Of a stretch of 64,000 nt of DNA, positions 52,518 through 61,630 are shown in pieces. This DNA comes from an uncultured Acidobacteriia bacterium (GTDB lineage: Bacteria; Acidobacteriota; Terriglobia; Bryobacterales; Bryobacteraceae), in assembly GCA_903923395.1 (NCBI GenBank), contig CAIXXM010000101.1, positions 51,568 through 115,567 of the forward strand, written 5' to 3'. The position numbers and the translations under genes were made by a program. Below the pieces are notes generated by a model that ran no database searches, had not been told where the DNA came from, and worked only from the letters and a program-made list of their open reading frames with translations. Each line of letters starts with the position of its first letter. The stretch's first letter is position 1.

Positions 52518-53474
52518 ATGATGACGCGACGTGAAATGCTGGTCACTGCAGCCGCGGGGGCGACGCTTGCCAATTGTGGCAGGGTCCGGTCTGTCCCGGC
52601 CGCTGTCAGGTCGAACGTTTCGATCGTGAAGGCTCCTGCTTACACGATGGATGTGTACGACAAGATCTGGCGCATCATCGTCGACCACAAGCTGGACGTG
52701 CGCGGCAAGCGGGTTGTGCTGAAGCCGAACCTTGTGGAGTTTGACGCCAATACGGCCATCAATACGCATCCCACAGTGGTCCACGCTGCTTACGAAGCCT
52801 TCAAAAAAGCCGGTGCGGCGCAGGTGACAATTGCGGAAGGCCCCGGTCACCGTAGAGGCACGCTGGACCTTGCCGATGCAGCCGGTTACTTCCAGACCGT
52901 CAGCAAGTTCGAAGACAACTTCACGGATCTCAATCTGGATGCCGTTGCGAAGCGGGACATCCCTTCGCCTTTCTCCAAGCTCAAAAGTCTCTATCTGCCC
53001 CACACCGTGCTCGATTGCGATCTGCTCGTCTCCATGCCGAAGCTGAAGATGCATCACTGGGTGGGCGCGACGCTTTCCATGAAGAACCTGTTCGGTCTGG
53101 TGCCGGGTGGTGTTTACGGCTGGCCGAAGAATGTGCTGCACTGGGCCGGAATTCCAGAGTCTATTGCTGACCTGCACCAGTTATTCCCGAAGCAGTTCGC
53201 CATCGTGGATGGAATTGTTGGGATGGAAGGCAATGGCCCGATTCAGGGGACGCCGAAGAATGCCGGTGTGTTGGTGGCGGGCAGTGACGTGGTGGCCGTG
53301 GATGCCACCTGCTGCAGGATCATGGGAATTGAGCCGGCGAAGATCAACTATCTCCAATTAGCCCGCGGTGAGCAGAATCTGGGCGCGGAGAACTTCCACC
53401 AAATCGGGGAAACCATTGCTTCTGTGCAGACGAAGTTCGAACTGATCGATCTTTGGAAACAAATTCTGGGCTAG
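52518..53474 (+). CDS. DUF362 domain-containing Tat lipoprotein
   Basis: 318 residues from the first of two adjacent ATGs at 52518. The N-terminus has a twin-arginine motif (TRREML) and ends in LANC, a lipobox-like site, so it is probably a Tat-exported lipoprotein. The rest matches DUF362: VVLKPNLVEFDANTAINTHP, then HHWVGATLSMKNLFGLVPGG, then GSDVVAVDATCCRIMGI. No ferredoxin-type CxxCxxC cluster is present. Function unknown; possible partner of the cyclase-repeat protein. Confidence 0.82.
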   Translation: MMTRREMLVTAAAGATLANCGRVRSVPAAVRSNVSIVKAPAYTMDVYDKIWRIIVDHKLDVRGKRVVLKPNLVEFDANTAINTHPTVVHAAYEAFKKAGAAQVTIAEGPGHRRGTLDLADAAGYFQTVSKFEDNFTDLNLDAVAKRDIPSPFSKLKSLYLPHTVLDCDLLVSMPKLKMHHWVGATLSMKNLFGLVPGGVYGWPKNVLHWAGIPESIADLHQLFPKQFAIVDGIVGMEGNGPIQGTPKNAGVLVAGSDVVAVDATCCRIMGIEPAKINYLQLARGEQNLGAENFHQIGETIASVQTKFELIDLWKQILG

Positions 53475-53478
53475 CTTC

Positions 53479-53781
53479 CTAGTGATTCAGGATTGCCTGA
53501 ATCCGGTCCCCGGCCAGCAGAATGATGCAGAGGTTCCAGACAATCAGGCCCGCATACCAGTAGTTAATCCAGCCAATAAGACGACCGCGTCCTGTCGCCA
53601 GGCAGATCGCGCCAATGCCGACTCCGAGGAGTTTCGAGAGTCCCACACCCACCGCGGGTCCGGTGAGATGAATGAGTTTCGCGATGAAGGGGCTCGCTTC
53701 ACCCGCACCCAGGCGGAAGCCGATTAGCGTGGTGAAGAAATCGAGTACCTGCAGATAGACGAATACCTGTATAGCCAGCAT
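53479..53781 (-). CDS. small membrane protein, DUF5658-like
   Basis: 100 residues with three or four TM helices (LQVLDFFTTLIGFRL; AVGVGLSKLLGVGIGAICLA; YWYAGLIVWNLCIILLA). The opening LDFFTTLIGFRLGAGEASPF is typical of DUF5658-type membrane proteins. Function unknown. It lies 13 bases downstream of the prepilin peptidase on the same strand, so co-transcription is likely. Confidence 0.65.
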   Translation of the reverse strand: MLAIQVFVYLQVLDFFTTLIGFRLGAGEASPFIAKLIHLTGPAVGVGLSKLLGVGIGAICLATGRGRLIGWINYWYAGLIVWNLCIILLAGDRIQAILNH

Positions 53782-53794
53782 CGGGACACCTCAG

Positions 53795-54370
53795 TTAGAA
53801 AGTAATTCGAACATGAATCATCAGGAGGAAGGCCGTGACTCCGATGAAGATCAGCGCGCCATGCGGCAGACGCAGACCCTTGTCAGTATTCACATCCAGC
53901 TCTTCACTTGCCTGATAGGGGGCTTTGAGACGGAGCAGGTCTCGCAGGATCCAGGAAACGTTGAACAACGTCTTCCGGAGCCGCCCGGCGATCAACAACA
54001 CCAACAGTGCAACAATGCCGCCCAGCACGGCGGTCAGCAAAAAGATCCAGAAACAGTTGGCAGGGCCTGTAACTGCACCCACCGCAGCCAGCAACTTCAC
54101 ATCGCCTGCGCCGCGTGCGCGCAGTAGATACAAAGGAAAATACAGTATGAAACCCAACCCGAGCCCAGCCGCCCAGTGACCAAGCCCGGTAACCAGATGA
54201 GAAGTGTCAGCCAGCAAATTCCAGACCAGTCCCCCAGTGAGACCGGCCAGAACCAGCCAGTTCGGAATACGGCGGAAGCGCATGTCGTAGACCGCTGCGA
54301 CCGTGCACAGAATCCCCAGTAGAATCTGTCCGGTCAAGGCGAGTTGTGGCTGACTAAGCATCAATGACAA
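53795..54370 (-). CDS. cpaA: A24-type prepilin peptidase (CpaA/TadV)
   Basis: 191 residues, several TM helices. The two catalytic aspartates of the aspartic prepilin peptidase are in AVYDMRFRRIPNW and in GAGDVKLLAAVGA (GxGD). It lacks the N-methylating domain of larger PilD-type enzymes, as expected for Flp processing. It is on the opposite strand, about 2.8 kb from the end of the tad genes. Confidence 0.93.
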   Translation of the reverse strand: MSLMLSQPQLALTGQILLGILCTVAAVYDMRFRRIPNWLVLAGLTGGLVWNLLADTSHLVTGLGHWAAGLGLGFILYFPLYLLRARGAGDVKLLAAVGAVTGPANCFWIFLLTAVLGGIVALLVLLIAGRLRKTLFNVSWILRDLLRLKAPYQASEELDVNTDKGLRLPHGALIFIGVTAFLLMIHVRITF

Positions 54371-54416
54371 TCTGAGTATATCGGTTGGTTAACTTAAGAC
54401 AACTGTTTTTCGATAG

Positions 54417-54458
54417 TGTTATCCAAAGTTAGCGCATAGGACGTTAACCTGGATAACA
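54417..54458. promoter_or_regulatory. 9-bp dyad near the prepilin peptidase promoter
   Basis: TGTTATCCA at 54417-54425 is exactly inverted at 54450-54458 (TGGATAACA). It lies between the stop of the ROK gene and the start of the peptidase gene, both minus strand. It may be an operator or a terminator stem with a long loop; no U-tract is seen. Confidence 0.35.
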
Positions 54459-54465
54459 TCGGCAA

Positions 54466-55359
54466 TTATGCTGCGCGGCGTGCGTTCACCGCGGCTCCCA
54501 CAATAGCCACTTCGTCACCGGATGTCACTACCTCCACACCGGAACCCTGCAGCGGCAGCATGGTGACGAACTCCGAGAGGTATTGATTCAGCAGGACCGG
54601 TTGCACAAAGCGCGCATTGAAGCCGGAAATATAGAATTTGCCGGGGCCTTCCAGGTGGATGCAAGTCGCCGTCGCGGCCGCCAGTGCTTTATGCCAGCGC
54701 CTGACGAAATCCAGGCACCGCTGGTCACCCTCCGCCGCGCATTCGAACACCTCTTCCGGTTCCATATCAAGAAAGCGCAGTCGCATGGCCCGGTGCCCCA
54801 CGATACCCTCCAGATGGCCTTTGCCGCCGCAGCCGCAGAAGCCCTCTTTGGGGTCCAGTGAAACCGTCAGGTGGCCGCCTTCCAGCACAGCGCCGGTGTG
54901 CGGATAGCGCCCGTAGCCGACTCCCGTGCCCAGGGTCCAGACACGGATGAAGCGCTCCAGCTGGCCGCGCGTTGCCGCCAACCCGGCAGCTGTCACGTCA
55001 GCCGAGTTGTAAATGTGGACGGGGACGGTGAAACCTTGCTCCCGCAAGACGCCGCCCACGAGTTCCTTCAGGTTGCTACCTTTGGCCTGCCGTAGATTTG
55101 GGGATTCCACAATCACGGAGTCTTTGATAATGCCGGGGAAACCAATGCCGATGGCGCCCGCGTCCGCCAGGTTTCCGCCGCAGGTTTCCAGAATAACTCT
55201 GGCGATGGTTTGCGCCATGCCTTCCATCGGCATGCTCAGCAGTTCGTTGTTGTCCTCTTCAAGGTTCGGGAAGTGACAGACCCCGGATAGGATCTCTTCT
55301 CCTGCAACCACTGCGGCAGCGATCCGTTCGCCTGCGATCACGCCAATTGTGCGGTCCAT
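54466..55359 (-). CDS. ROK-family protein (sugar kinase or kinase-like)
   Basis: 297 residues from the ATG at 55359 with AAGGTGGAG just upstream; a TTG 39 bases earlier is less likely. ROK marks are an N-terminal ATPase strand (TIGVIAGERIAAAVV), GIGFPGI, and the catalytic aspartate in YNSADVTAAGLA. The zinc motif FCGCGGKGHLEGI is close to the usual CxCGxxGCxE but has H in place of the third Cys. It may phosphorylate a hexose such as glucose. It is 46 bases downstream of the transhydrogenase gene. Confidence 0.78.
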   Translation of the reverse strand: MDRTIGVIAGERIAAAVVAGEEILSGVCHFPNLEEDNNELLSMPMEGMAQTIARVILETCGGNLADAGAIGIGFPGIIKDSVIVESPNLRQAKGSNLKELVGGVLREQGFTVPVHIYNSADVTAAGLAATRGQLERFIRVWTLGTGVGYGRYPHTGAVLEGGHLTVSLDPKEGFCGCGGKGHLEGIVGHRAMRLRFLDMEPEEVFECAAEGDQRCLDFVRRWHKALAAATATCIHLEGPGKFYISGFNARFVQPVLLNQYLSEFVTMLPLQGSGVEVVTSGDEVAIVGAAVNARRAA

Positions 55360-55405
55360 AGTCTCCACCTTTGAGATTGAGATTCCAATCTCTGCCAAGA
55401 ATCTA

Positions 55406-56797
55406 TCAGCTTCCGAGCCTGCTGAGTTTGTTCAATCCGTTGAACGCTGCAGCCTTGTAGCATTCCGCCAGGGTCGGATAGTTGAAGACTGTTTCTTTGA
55501 AGTACTCCACCGTGCCGCCGAGAATCATCACGGCCTGTCCAATATGCAGCAATTCCGACGCGCCTTCCCCGATGATGTGGATGCCCAGCAATTTCAGGGT
55601 CTCGCGGTGGAAGATCAACTTGAGGCGTCCGTTCGTGTCACCGCGGATCTGTCCGCGGGCCATTTCGCGGTAATATGCCACGCCGACTTCATAGGGGACG
55701 TCTTCATCGGTCAATTGTTCCTCTGTCTTGCCGATGAAGGAAATTTCGGGGATGGTGTAGATGCCGTAGGGGTAGTAATCGGGGCGCGAATGGAGCGGCA
55801 CACCAAAGGCGCGGCCAGCCGCCACGCGGCCCTGTTCCATGGAGACCGAAGCCAGGCTGGGGAAGCCGATAACATCGCCGACCGCGAAGATGTTGGGTTG
55901 TTTGGTCCGGAAGTCGGTATCCACCGCGATGCGCCCGCGGGAATCGGATTCCAGGCCCGCCGCCGGGAGATTCAGATCGTCCACATTGCCCTGGCGGCCG
56001 ACCGCATAGAGCAGGGCATCGCCGGAGATTCGCTTCTTGCTGGCCAGGCAGGCAACCACACCGCCCGGACCCTCTTCCACGCTTTCCACTTCCTCATTCA
56101 TGCGCATGGTCACGCGGTGGTCGCGCAGATGATAGCTGAGGGCTTCCACCATCTCGACATCAGCGAATTCGAGCAGGCGCGGACGCTTCTCCACCAAAAT
56201 GACGCGGACGCCCAGCGTGGCGAACATGCAGGTGTATTCGACGCCGATGACACCGCCGCCGACCACAATCAGCGTCTTTGGAATCTCTGGAATTGAGAGG
56301 ATTTGATCGCTGTTGATGATGGTCTTGCCGTTGATCGGAACACGGTCAGAGGCAGCAGGCTTGGTACCGGTCGCGACGATGATGTAGGGCGCTTCGATTT
56401 CGGTGCGCCCCATGGTGTTTTCCACCTGTACGACAGTGTTGCTGAGGAAGCTGGCCGTGCCGGTGAGAACGTCGATATTGTTGCGTGAAAGCTGCGCCTG
56501 CGTCACATCGACTTCTGTTTTGATCACGTGCTGCACGCGGAAGGAAAGATCGCCCATGGTGATCTTCTCTTTCACGCGATAGTTCATGCCGTAGACGTTC
56601 TGGTAGTAGAAGCCGCTCAAATGGAGCACAGCTTCCCGCATCGTCTTGCTGGGAATGGTGCCGGTGTTGATGCAAACACCACCGATCACTTCCCTTCGTT
56701 CAATCAACGCAACATGTTTGCCGGACTTTGCTGCCTGGATAGCAGCTCTTTGTCCCGCCGGCCCGGAGCCGATAACGATCAGGTCGAACTTTTGCAT
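55406..56797 (-). CDS. sthA: soluble pyridine nucleotide transhydrogenase
   Basis: 463 residues. It is a two-dinucleotide-binding-domain flavoprotein: FAD site VIGSGPAGQRAAIQAAKSG at the N-terminus and NAD site VVGGGVIGVEYTCMFA. The motif GGVCINTGTIPSKTM keeps the first Cys of the disulfide-reductase family, but the second is Thr, as in SthA, so it is not a lipoamide or glutathione reductase. A C-terminal dimer domain contains IPEISFIGKTEEQ and HIIGEGASELLHIG. It balances NADH and NADPH. Confidence 0.92.
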   Translation of the reverse strand: MQKFDLIVIGSGPAGQRAAIQAAKSGKHVALIERREVIGGVCINTGTIPSKTMREAVLHLSGFYYQNVYGMNYRVKEKITMGDLSFRVQHVIKTEVDVTQAQLSRNNIDVLTGTASFLSNTVVQVENTMGRTEIEAPYIIVATGTKPAASDRVPINGKTIINSDQILSIPEIPKTLIVVGGGVIGVEYTCMFATLGVRVILVEKRPRLLEFADVEMVEALSYHLRDHRVTMRMNEEVESVEEGPGGVVACLASKKRISGDALLYAVGRQGNVDDLNLPAAGLESDSRGRIAVDTDFRTKQPNIFAVGDVIGFPSLASVSMEQGRVAAGRAFGVPLHSRPDYYPYGIYTIPEISFIGKTEEQLTDEDVPYEVGVAYYREMARGQIRGDTNGRLKLIFHRETLKLLGIHIIGEGASELLHIGQAVMILGGTVEYFKETVFNYPTLAECYKAAAFNGLNKLSRLGS

Positions 56798-56889
56798 GGA
56801 TGAAACGCCATTGTCCTATACATAGTGGCGCGGCGGAGAAATGTTCTCTGATTTGTCACAAAGGTTTTACGGGATTGGCGGGATTTGGT

Positions 56890-57291
56890 TCAGCCAGAGG
56901 CTTTCCCCCAAAGACGCCGCAGCTGGGGTATGTTGTCGAAGTGGCGGTCTCGTGTGATCAGACCCAGATCGTTCTCCAGGGCGAGCGCTGCGATCCAAAT
57001 GTCGTTCTGGGGTATCGGTGTTCCCGCGCGTCTTAGTTGGATAAACAATTGCGCATATTGCTCGGCCGTCCGGCTGGTTGAATAGAGAACATCGACGGTT
57101 GCTCTTTCCAACAGTTTGTTAAGTAACAACTGATTCTGAAATTGACGGCCGCCGCCAAGAAATCCCGCCTTCATTTCTCCAAGTACAACGAACGGAATCC
57201 AAACTTCTTCGCAAGTACCGAGGAACTCCGCAAGTTCCACATCACCTCGAAACAGGTCTGTCAGCCGGTTGGTATCAATCGCTACCCTCAT
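56890..57291 (-). CDS. vapC: PIN-domain toxin (VapC family)
   Basis: 133 residues from the ATG at 57291, which shares 4 bases with the antitoxin stop (ATGA). The PIN nuclease acidic residues are visible in AIDTNRLTDL, in GEMKAGF, in IPQNDIWIAALAL and in ITRDRHFDNIP. VapC toxins cut RNA, often initiator tRNA or rRNA. The gene pairs with the small upstream antitoxin. Confidence 0.9.
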   Translation of the reverse strand: MRVAIDTNRLTDLFRGDVELAEFLGTCEEVWIPFVVLGEMKAGFLGGGRQFQNQLLLNKLLERATVDVLYSTSRTAEQYAQLFIQLRRAGTPIPQNDIWIAALALENDLGLITRDRHFDNIPQLRRLWGKASG

Positions 57292-57545
57292 TTCCACTCG
57301 TCCGGGTCAACTACGCGCTGGGCTGCGATCACCGCATCGAAATCTGGATCCGGCACCCACTTTCCCACTAGGTCAGAAAAGTCAGCCCGCACCGGCTTGC
57401 CGATTAGTGCATGCGTTAATTCCTCCACCATGACCTGATTCAGACTCTTCTTGCTCCTGGCGGCCTTGGCGCGAAGCGCACGGTCGACTTCGGCGGGGAC
57501 GCCACGGATAGTGTAATGGAAGACCGATTCTGCATGCTTCTGCAT
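57288..57545 (-). CDS. antitoxin (FitA/VapB-like, ribbon-helix-helix)
   Basis: 85 residues. The N-terminal part has a strand plus helices suited to a ribbon-helix-helix DNA-binding fold (YTIRGVPAEVDRALRAKAARS), then the tail GKPVRADFSDLVGKWVPDPDF, which would bind the toxin. It is encoded directly upstream of vapC with overlapping stop and start. Repeats overlapping the start codon are a likely self-operator. Confidence 0.82.
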   Translation of the reverse strand: MQKHAESVFHYTIRGVPAEVDRALRAKAARSKKSLNQVMVEELTHALIGKPVRADFSDLVGKWVPDPDFDAVIAAQRVVDPDEWK

Positions 57546-57556
57546 GCCTGCATGGT
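57531..57556 (-). promoter_or_regulatory. GCATGC repeats at the antitoxin start
   Basis: TGCATGCTTC, TGCATGCCTG and CATGG follow each other with a 10-base spacing; GCATGC is itself a palindrome. They cover the antitoxin start codon (57543-57545). Ten-base spacing is one helical turn, as expected for dimers binding side by side. Confidence 0.45.
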
Positions 57557-57885
57557 AGCAAAATCTGCACGCACTGGTTTCCCGGGTAGAATCAAGCTCG
57601 GGTATGAAACTCCAGCTAGGCTACCGCCCGTGGTTTTCAATAATGCCTGTCCAGCAATGTATCGGCATCATCGTCTGACATTGGCTTTCACCAATCTGGA
57701 CCGTTGATGATGATCCGGTCCTTCATCGTCCCGGGTTTGGATATGGCTATTCCATTTCGCTGCAAGGCAGGTTTCGTCCTTCCGAATCCCCAATCCACCC
57801 CGGACGCCTCGTCCAAAACTCCCCAGTCAACGATGCCGCCCCCCGCCGTGATACCCTAGGGGTTCCGTACCGCAGCCGTGAAATT
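57546..57885. other. 340-base region with antitoxin remnant and recO upstream sequence
   Basis: On the minus strand, about 57565-57590 encodes GKPVRADFATMQ, sharing eight residues with the antitoxin's GKPVRADF but with different codons. It may be the tail of a lost antitoxin copy. The rest has no convincing coding frame. The right part must hold the recO promoter; I see no certain -35/-10 pair. Confidence 0.4.
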
Positions 57886-58659
57886 ATGCCCGCTCACGTG
57901 AGCGAAGCTTTCGTTCTACAGACTTACCCCTTCAAAGAGGGAGACGTCATCGTCAGCTTTCTCACCCGGGACTTCGGCAAGCTCCGGGGCGTCGCCCGCC
58001 GGGCGCGGCGGCCGAAGAGCGGTTTCGGGTCCGGGTTGGAACGTCTTTCGCACATCAAAATGTCGTATTTTCAGCGCGAAAACAGAGATCTTGTCAACGT
58101 GGACGGCTGCGACCTCCTGCAGAGCCAGTTCGGATTGCTGTCTGATTTCGCTTCCAGTTGTGCGCTGGACTTCTTTGCCGAAGTTTCCGAGAAGCTCCTG
58201 CCTGATGCCGAGCCCAGTGAAAAATACTTCCGCCTGCTGACCGCCGTGCTGGAGCACCTGCGTTCCAAAGCTCCCGGGGCTGTTTGGTGTGCCGTGACCT
58301 ACTTCAGCCTCTGGACCGTCCGGCTTTCCGGCCTGCTTCCGGATCTAGTTTCGTGCACCGAATGCGGCACCTGGCTCAGTGACCCCGAAGCTCCCGAACG
58401 CGCCTACTACAGCCGCTTCCGCCAGGGTCTGTACTGCCACTACTGCCGGAATGACCTGCGGCTGTCTTATGCCGCCGAGCTTTCGCTGCCCTCGCGTCTG
58501 CTTGCCGCCGAAATTCTCCGTTCCCCCATCAGCTCATTGACCGAAATGACCTGGACCCGCGAGACGGCCGCTGACCTGCGCCGCTTCCTCGCCCAGCAGA
58601 TGGAGTCTCACATCGAACGCAAACTCATCACTTTCCCGATCCTTGAGGCCGCTGCCTAA
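57886..58659 (+). CDS. recO: DNA repair protein RecO
   Basis: 257 residues. The N-terminal OB-fold has [23 protein letters not shown] and a basic patch [15 protein letters not shown]. The C-terminal domain holds a zinc site (CTECG near 160, CHYC near 185). RecO loads RecA onto SSB-coated single-stranded DNA with RecR. It heads the operon recO-glyQ-glyS-ppdK; its stop overlaps glyQ by one base (TAATG). Confidence 0.94.
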   Translation: MPAHVSEAFVLQTYPFKEGDVIVSFLTRDFGKLRGVARRARRPKSGFGSGLERLSHIKMSYFQRENRDLVNVDGCDLLQSQFGLLSDFASSCALDFFAEVSEKLLPDAEPSEKYFRLLTAVLEHLRSKAPGAVWCAVTYFSLWTVRLSGLLPDLVSCTECGTWLSDPEAPERAYYSRFRQGLYCHYCRNDLRLSYAAELSLPSRLLAAEILRSPISSLTEMTWTRETAADLRRFLAQQMESHIERKLITFPILEAAA

Positions 58660-59567
58660 TGAACCCCGTCCCAACATTTCAGGACATCGTCCTGACCCTG
58701 AAGAAATACTGGGGTGACCGTGGATGCATCATCCAGGAACCCTTTGACGTGGAGGTCGGCGCTGGTACTTCGTCGCCCGAAACCTTCCTGCGCACGCTGG
58801 GTCCCAAGCCCTACCGCACTGCCTACGTGCAGCCGAGCCGCCGTCCCGCCGATGGCCGCTATGGCGACAACCCCAACCGTCTCTACAAGCACATGCAGTT
58901 GCAGGTCATCCTGAAGCCCACCCCGGCCGATGTGATTGACCTCTACATGGGCAGTCTTGAAGCCATCGGCATTGATCTGCGCAAGCATGATCTGAAGCTC
59001 GAAGAGGATAACTGGGAGAACCCTTCGCTGGGTGCCTGGGGTGTGGGCTGGCAGGTGATGCTGGATGGTCTGGAAATCACGCAGTTCACTTACTTCCAGC
59101 AGGTCGGCGGTATTGATCTGGATCTGGTGCCCGCCGAAATCACCTATGGGCTGGAACGCCTCACCGCCTTCCTGCAGGGTGTGGACAGCGTCTATGACAT
59201 TGAGTGGACGACCGGAGTGAAATACAGGGAAGTCCGCTATAACGACGAACTGCAGTACTCGGTCTACAACTTTGAACTGGCGGATGTGCCCACACTTTGG
59301 AAGCTTTTCGAAACGCATGAGGCGGAGGCCAAGCGGCTGCTCGCGCTCTACGCGGAATCGAAGAGCAAGCGGCGCTTTCCCCTGTTGCCCACCTATGACC
59401 ACGTACTGAAGTGCAGCAACCTGTTCAATACGCTGGATTCCCGCGGGGCTATCAGCGTCACGGAGCGTGTGGCTGTCATCGGCCGCATCCGCAGAATCGC
59501 TGTCGCTGTTGCAGAAAGCTGGATGGATCAACAAGGCTTCACAGCAACTGAGGAGGAAGCCGCTTGA
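58659..59567 (+). CDS. glyQ: glycyl-tRNA synthetase alpha subunit
   Basis: 302 residues, typical of GlyQ. Diagnostic segments are [52 protein letters not shown] and [18 protein letters not shown]. The alpha subunit holds the catalytic site that joins glycine to tRNA-Gly. It overlaps recO and glyS at its ends. Confidence 0.98.
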   Translation: MNPVPTFQDIVLTLKKYWGDRGCIIQEPFDVEVGAGTSSPETFLRTLGPKPYRTAYVQPSRRPADGRYGDNPNRLYKHMQLQVILKPTPADVIDLYMGSLEAIGIDLRKHDLKLEEDNWENPSLGAWGVGWQVMLDGLEITQFTYFQQVGGIDLDLVPAEITYGLERLTAFLQGVDSVYDIEWTTGVKYREVRYNDELQYSVYNFELADVPTLWKLFETHEAEAKRLLALYAESKSKRRFPLLPTYDHVLKCSNLFNTLDSRGAISVTERVAVIGRIRRIAVAVAESWMDQQGFTATEEEAA

Positions 59568-61630
59568 ACCTCTTACTTGAAATCGGATCGGAAGAGATTC
59601 CAGATTCCATGCTTGCGGGTGCCCTGGACTACCTGGGCACCGCCGTCGCGAGTGCGATCAAAGACTCTTCGCTCGGTGTGGTGGAGACCTTTACGGATGG
59701 CACGCCGCGCCGTCTTGTGGTCCGCGCGGAAGGCATTTTGGAACGCCAGCCGGATGCCGAAGAGCGCGTGTGGGGACCGGCCAAGAACGCCCCCGCCGCT
59801 GCCATCGCCGGCTTTGCCAAGAAGCAGGGGCTGCCGCCGGAACAACTCGAACTGCTCTCCGATGGCAAGGCGGAAAAGTATTCCTGCCTGCGCCGCATCG
59901 AAGGCCGGCCTGCCGTGGATGTGCTGGCTGAGATTCTGCCCAAGCTGATTCTCAAGACCCCTTTCCCCAAGACCATGTACTGGGCGGGCAAGGGTACAGC
60001 ACGCTTCATCCGCCCCATCCGCTGGATTGTGGCGCTGCTGGATGACCAGGTGATTCCCTTCGAAGTCGCCGGTGTGTGGGCCGCGAATGAATCAAGCGGA
60101 CACCGCCGCCTGGGTGCCAAGTCTTTCGCCGTTACTTACGACGACTACGAACAGAAGCTCTTCCAGAACTACGTAATCCTGTCCGCCGAAGAGCGCGAAA
60201 AGCGTATCCGCGCGGTCGGCGTGAATTACAAGCAGGACCCCGGTTTGTTGAAGGTCCTGGTCAACATCACGGAATGGCCCACGCCCATCGTCGGCACATT
60301 TGATAAAGAGTTCCTCTCGCTGCCGAAGGAAGTCTTAAGCGAGGTGATGCGGTATCACCAGAAATACTTCTCGGTTGAGAACGAAGCTGGTGATCTGGAG
60401 CCTGTGTTTGTCGCGGTGACCAATACGGACGGTGACCCCGAGGGTCTCATCCGCCACGGCAACGAACGAGTGCTGCGCGCCCGCTTCAATGACGCCCGGT
60501 TCTTCTGGGATGCGGACCAGAAGAAGCGTCTGGTGGACCGTGTGGCTGATCTTGCCAACGTTACTTACCAGGCCAAGCTGGGTACTTATCTCGATAAGAC
60601 GGAACGCATCTGCGAACTGGTGCTGATCCTGATTGAACTCTTCAAGAACCCCGGCGCGGTGCTGGATGAAGAATTGATCTCAGAAGCCAAGGTCCGGTAT
60701 GCGTTTGAGCAGGGCGGGGAAGACTTCGCTGCGATTCGCGCGGCCCGTCTCTGTAAGGCCGATCTCACCACAGAACTGGTGAAGGAATTCACTGATCTGC
60801 AGGGCGTGATCGGTGGGCTCTACGCCCGAGTGCAGGGTGAGCCCGAAGAAGTGGCCATGGCGATCTATGAGCATTACCGCCCGGTGGGTGTGGATGATTC
60901 GATTCCTGAAACCCGCGCCGGGCAGTTCGTGGCTCTTGCTGACAAACTCGACAGCGTGAAGGGCTGCTTCAAAGCCGGCATGATCCCCAGTGGTTCGAAG
61001 GATCCTTTTGCCGTTCGCCGCGCCGTGCAAGGTGTGGTCCGGATCCTGGTGGAAGGCGGTCTGCGTCTGCCCATCCAGAGCTTGCTCGATGGCAATGAAC
61101 AGCTGGAAGAGTTCTTCCTCGACCGTATCCGCTATTACTTCCGCGAGACCTGTGGCTTTGAGTATGACGAAGTGAACGCCGTGCTGGCCGCAGCCTGGGA
61201 TGACCTGGTGGATGTGCAGCAGCGCCTGGAAGCGATCCAGGCCGTGCGGCCTTCCGAGGATTTCGAACCCCTCGCCGCCAGCTTCCGCCGCATCCAGAAC
61301 ATCCTGCGCCAGGCGCAGTTTGAAGGTACCGGCGCGGAAGTGGAAGAGAGCCTGCTGGAAGACGGTGCGGAGATGGAACTCCATATCGAATTCGAGAAGG
61401 TTCGCAACTATATCCGCGAGAATGCGGGAGAACTCGGTTATACCGGGGTGCTCGCGATTATCGCGACCCTCCGCCCCAAAGTGGATCAATTCTTTGACAA
61501 GGTGCTGGTGAACGTGCAGAATCCCGCCGTGCGCCAGAACCGCTTGACGCTTCTCCACAACATGCTGGAGGAGTTCTCAAGCATTGCAGATTTTTCGGAA
61601 ATCGTAACGACATCCCAGGAGATGAAATGA
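59564..61630 (+). CDS. glyS: glycyl-tRNA synthetase beta subunit
   Basis: 688 residues from a TTG that overlaps the glyQ stop. The N-terminus [15 protein letters not shown] and the segments TYWAGK-like [29 protein letters not shown] and [15 protein letters not shown] are characteristic of GlyS. It recognises tRNA and carries an HD-type and a DALR anticodon-binding domain. Overlaps ppdK (ATGA). Confidence 0.97.
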   Translation: MNLLLEIGSEEIPDSMLAGALDYLGTAVASAIKDSSLGVVETFTDGTPRRLVVRAEGILERQPDAEERVWGPAKNAPAAAIAGFAKKQGLPPEQLELLSDGKAEKYSCLRRIEGRPAVDVLAEILPKLILKTPFPKTMYWAGKGTARFIRPIRWIVALLDDQVIPFEVAGVWAANESSGHRRLGAKSFAVTYDDYEQKLFQNYVILSAEEREKRIRAVGVNYKQDPGLLKVLVNITEWPTPIVGTFDKEFLSLPKEVLSEVMRYHQKYFSVENEAGDLEPVFVAVTNTDGDPEGLIRHGNERVLRARFNDARFFWDADQKKRLVDRVADLANVTYQAKLGTYLDKTERICELVLILIELFKNPGAVLDEELISEAKVRYAFEQGGEDFAAIRAARLCKADLTTELVKEFTDLQGVIGGLYARVQGEPEEVAMAIYEHYRPVGVDDSIPETRAGQFVALADKLDSVKGCFKAGMIPSGSKDPFAVRRAVQGVVRILVEGGLRLPIQSLLDGNEQLEEFFLDRIRYYFRETCGFEYDEVNAVLAAAWDDLVDVQQRLEAIQAVRPSEDFEPLAASFRRIQNILRQAQFEGTGAEVEESLLEDGAEMELHIEFEKVRNYIRENAGELGYTGVLAIIATLRPKVDQFFDKVLVNVQNPAVRQNRLTLLHNMLEEFSSIADFSEIVTTSQEMK

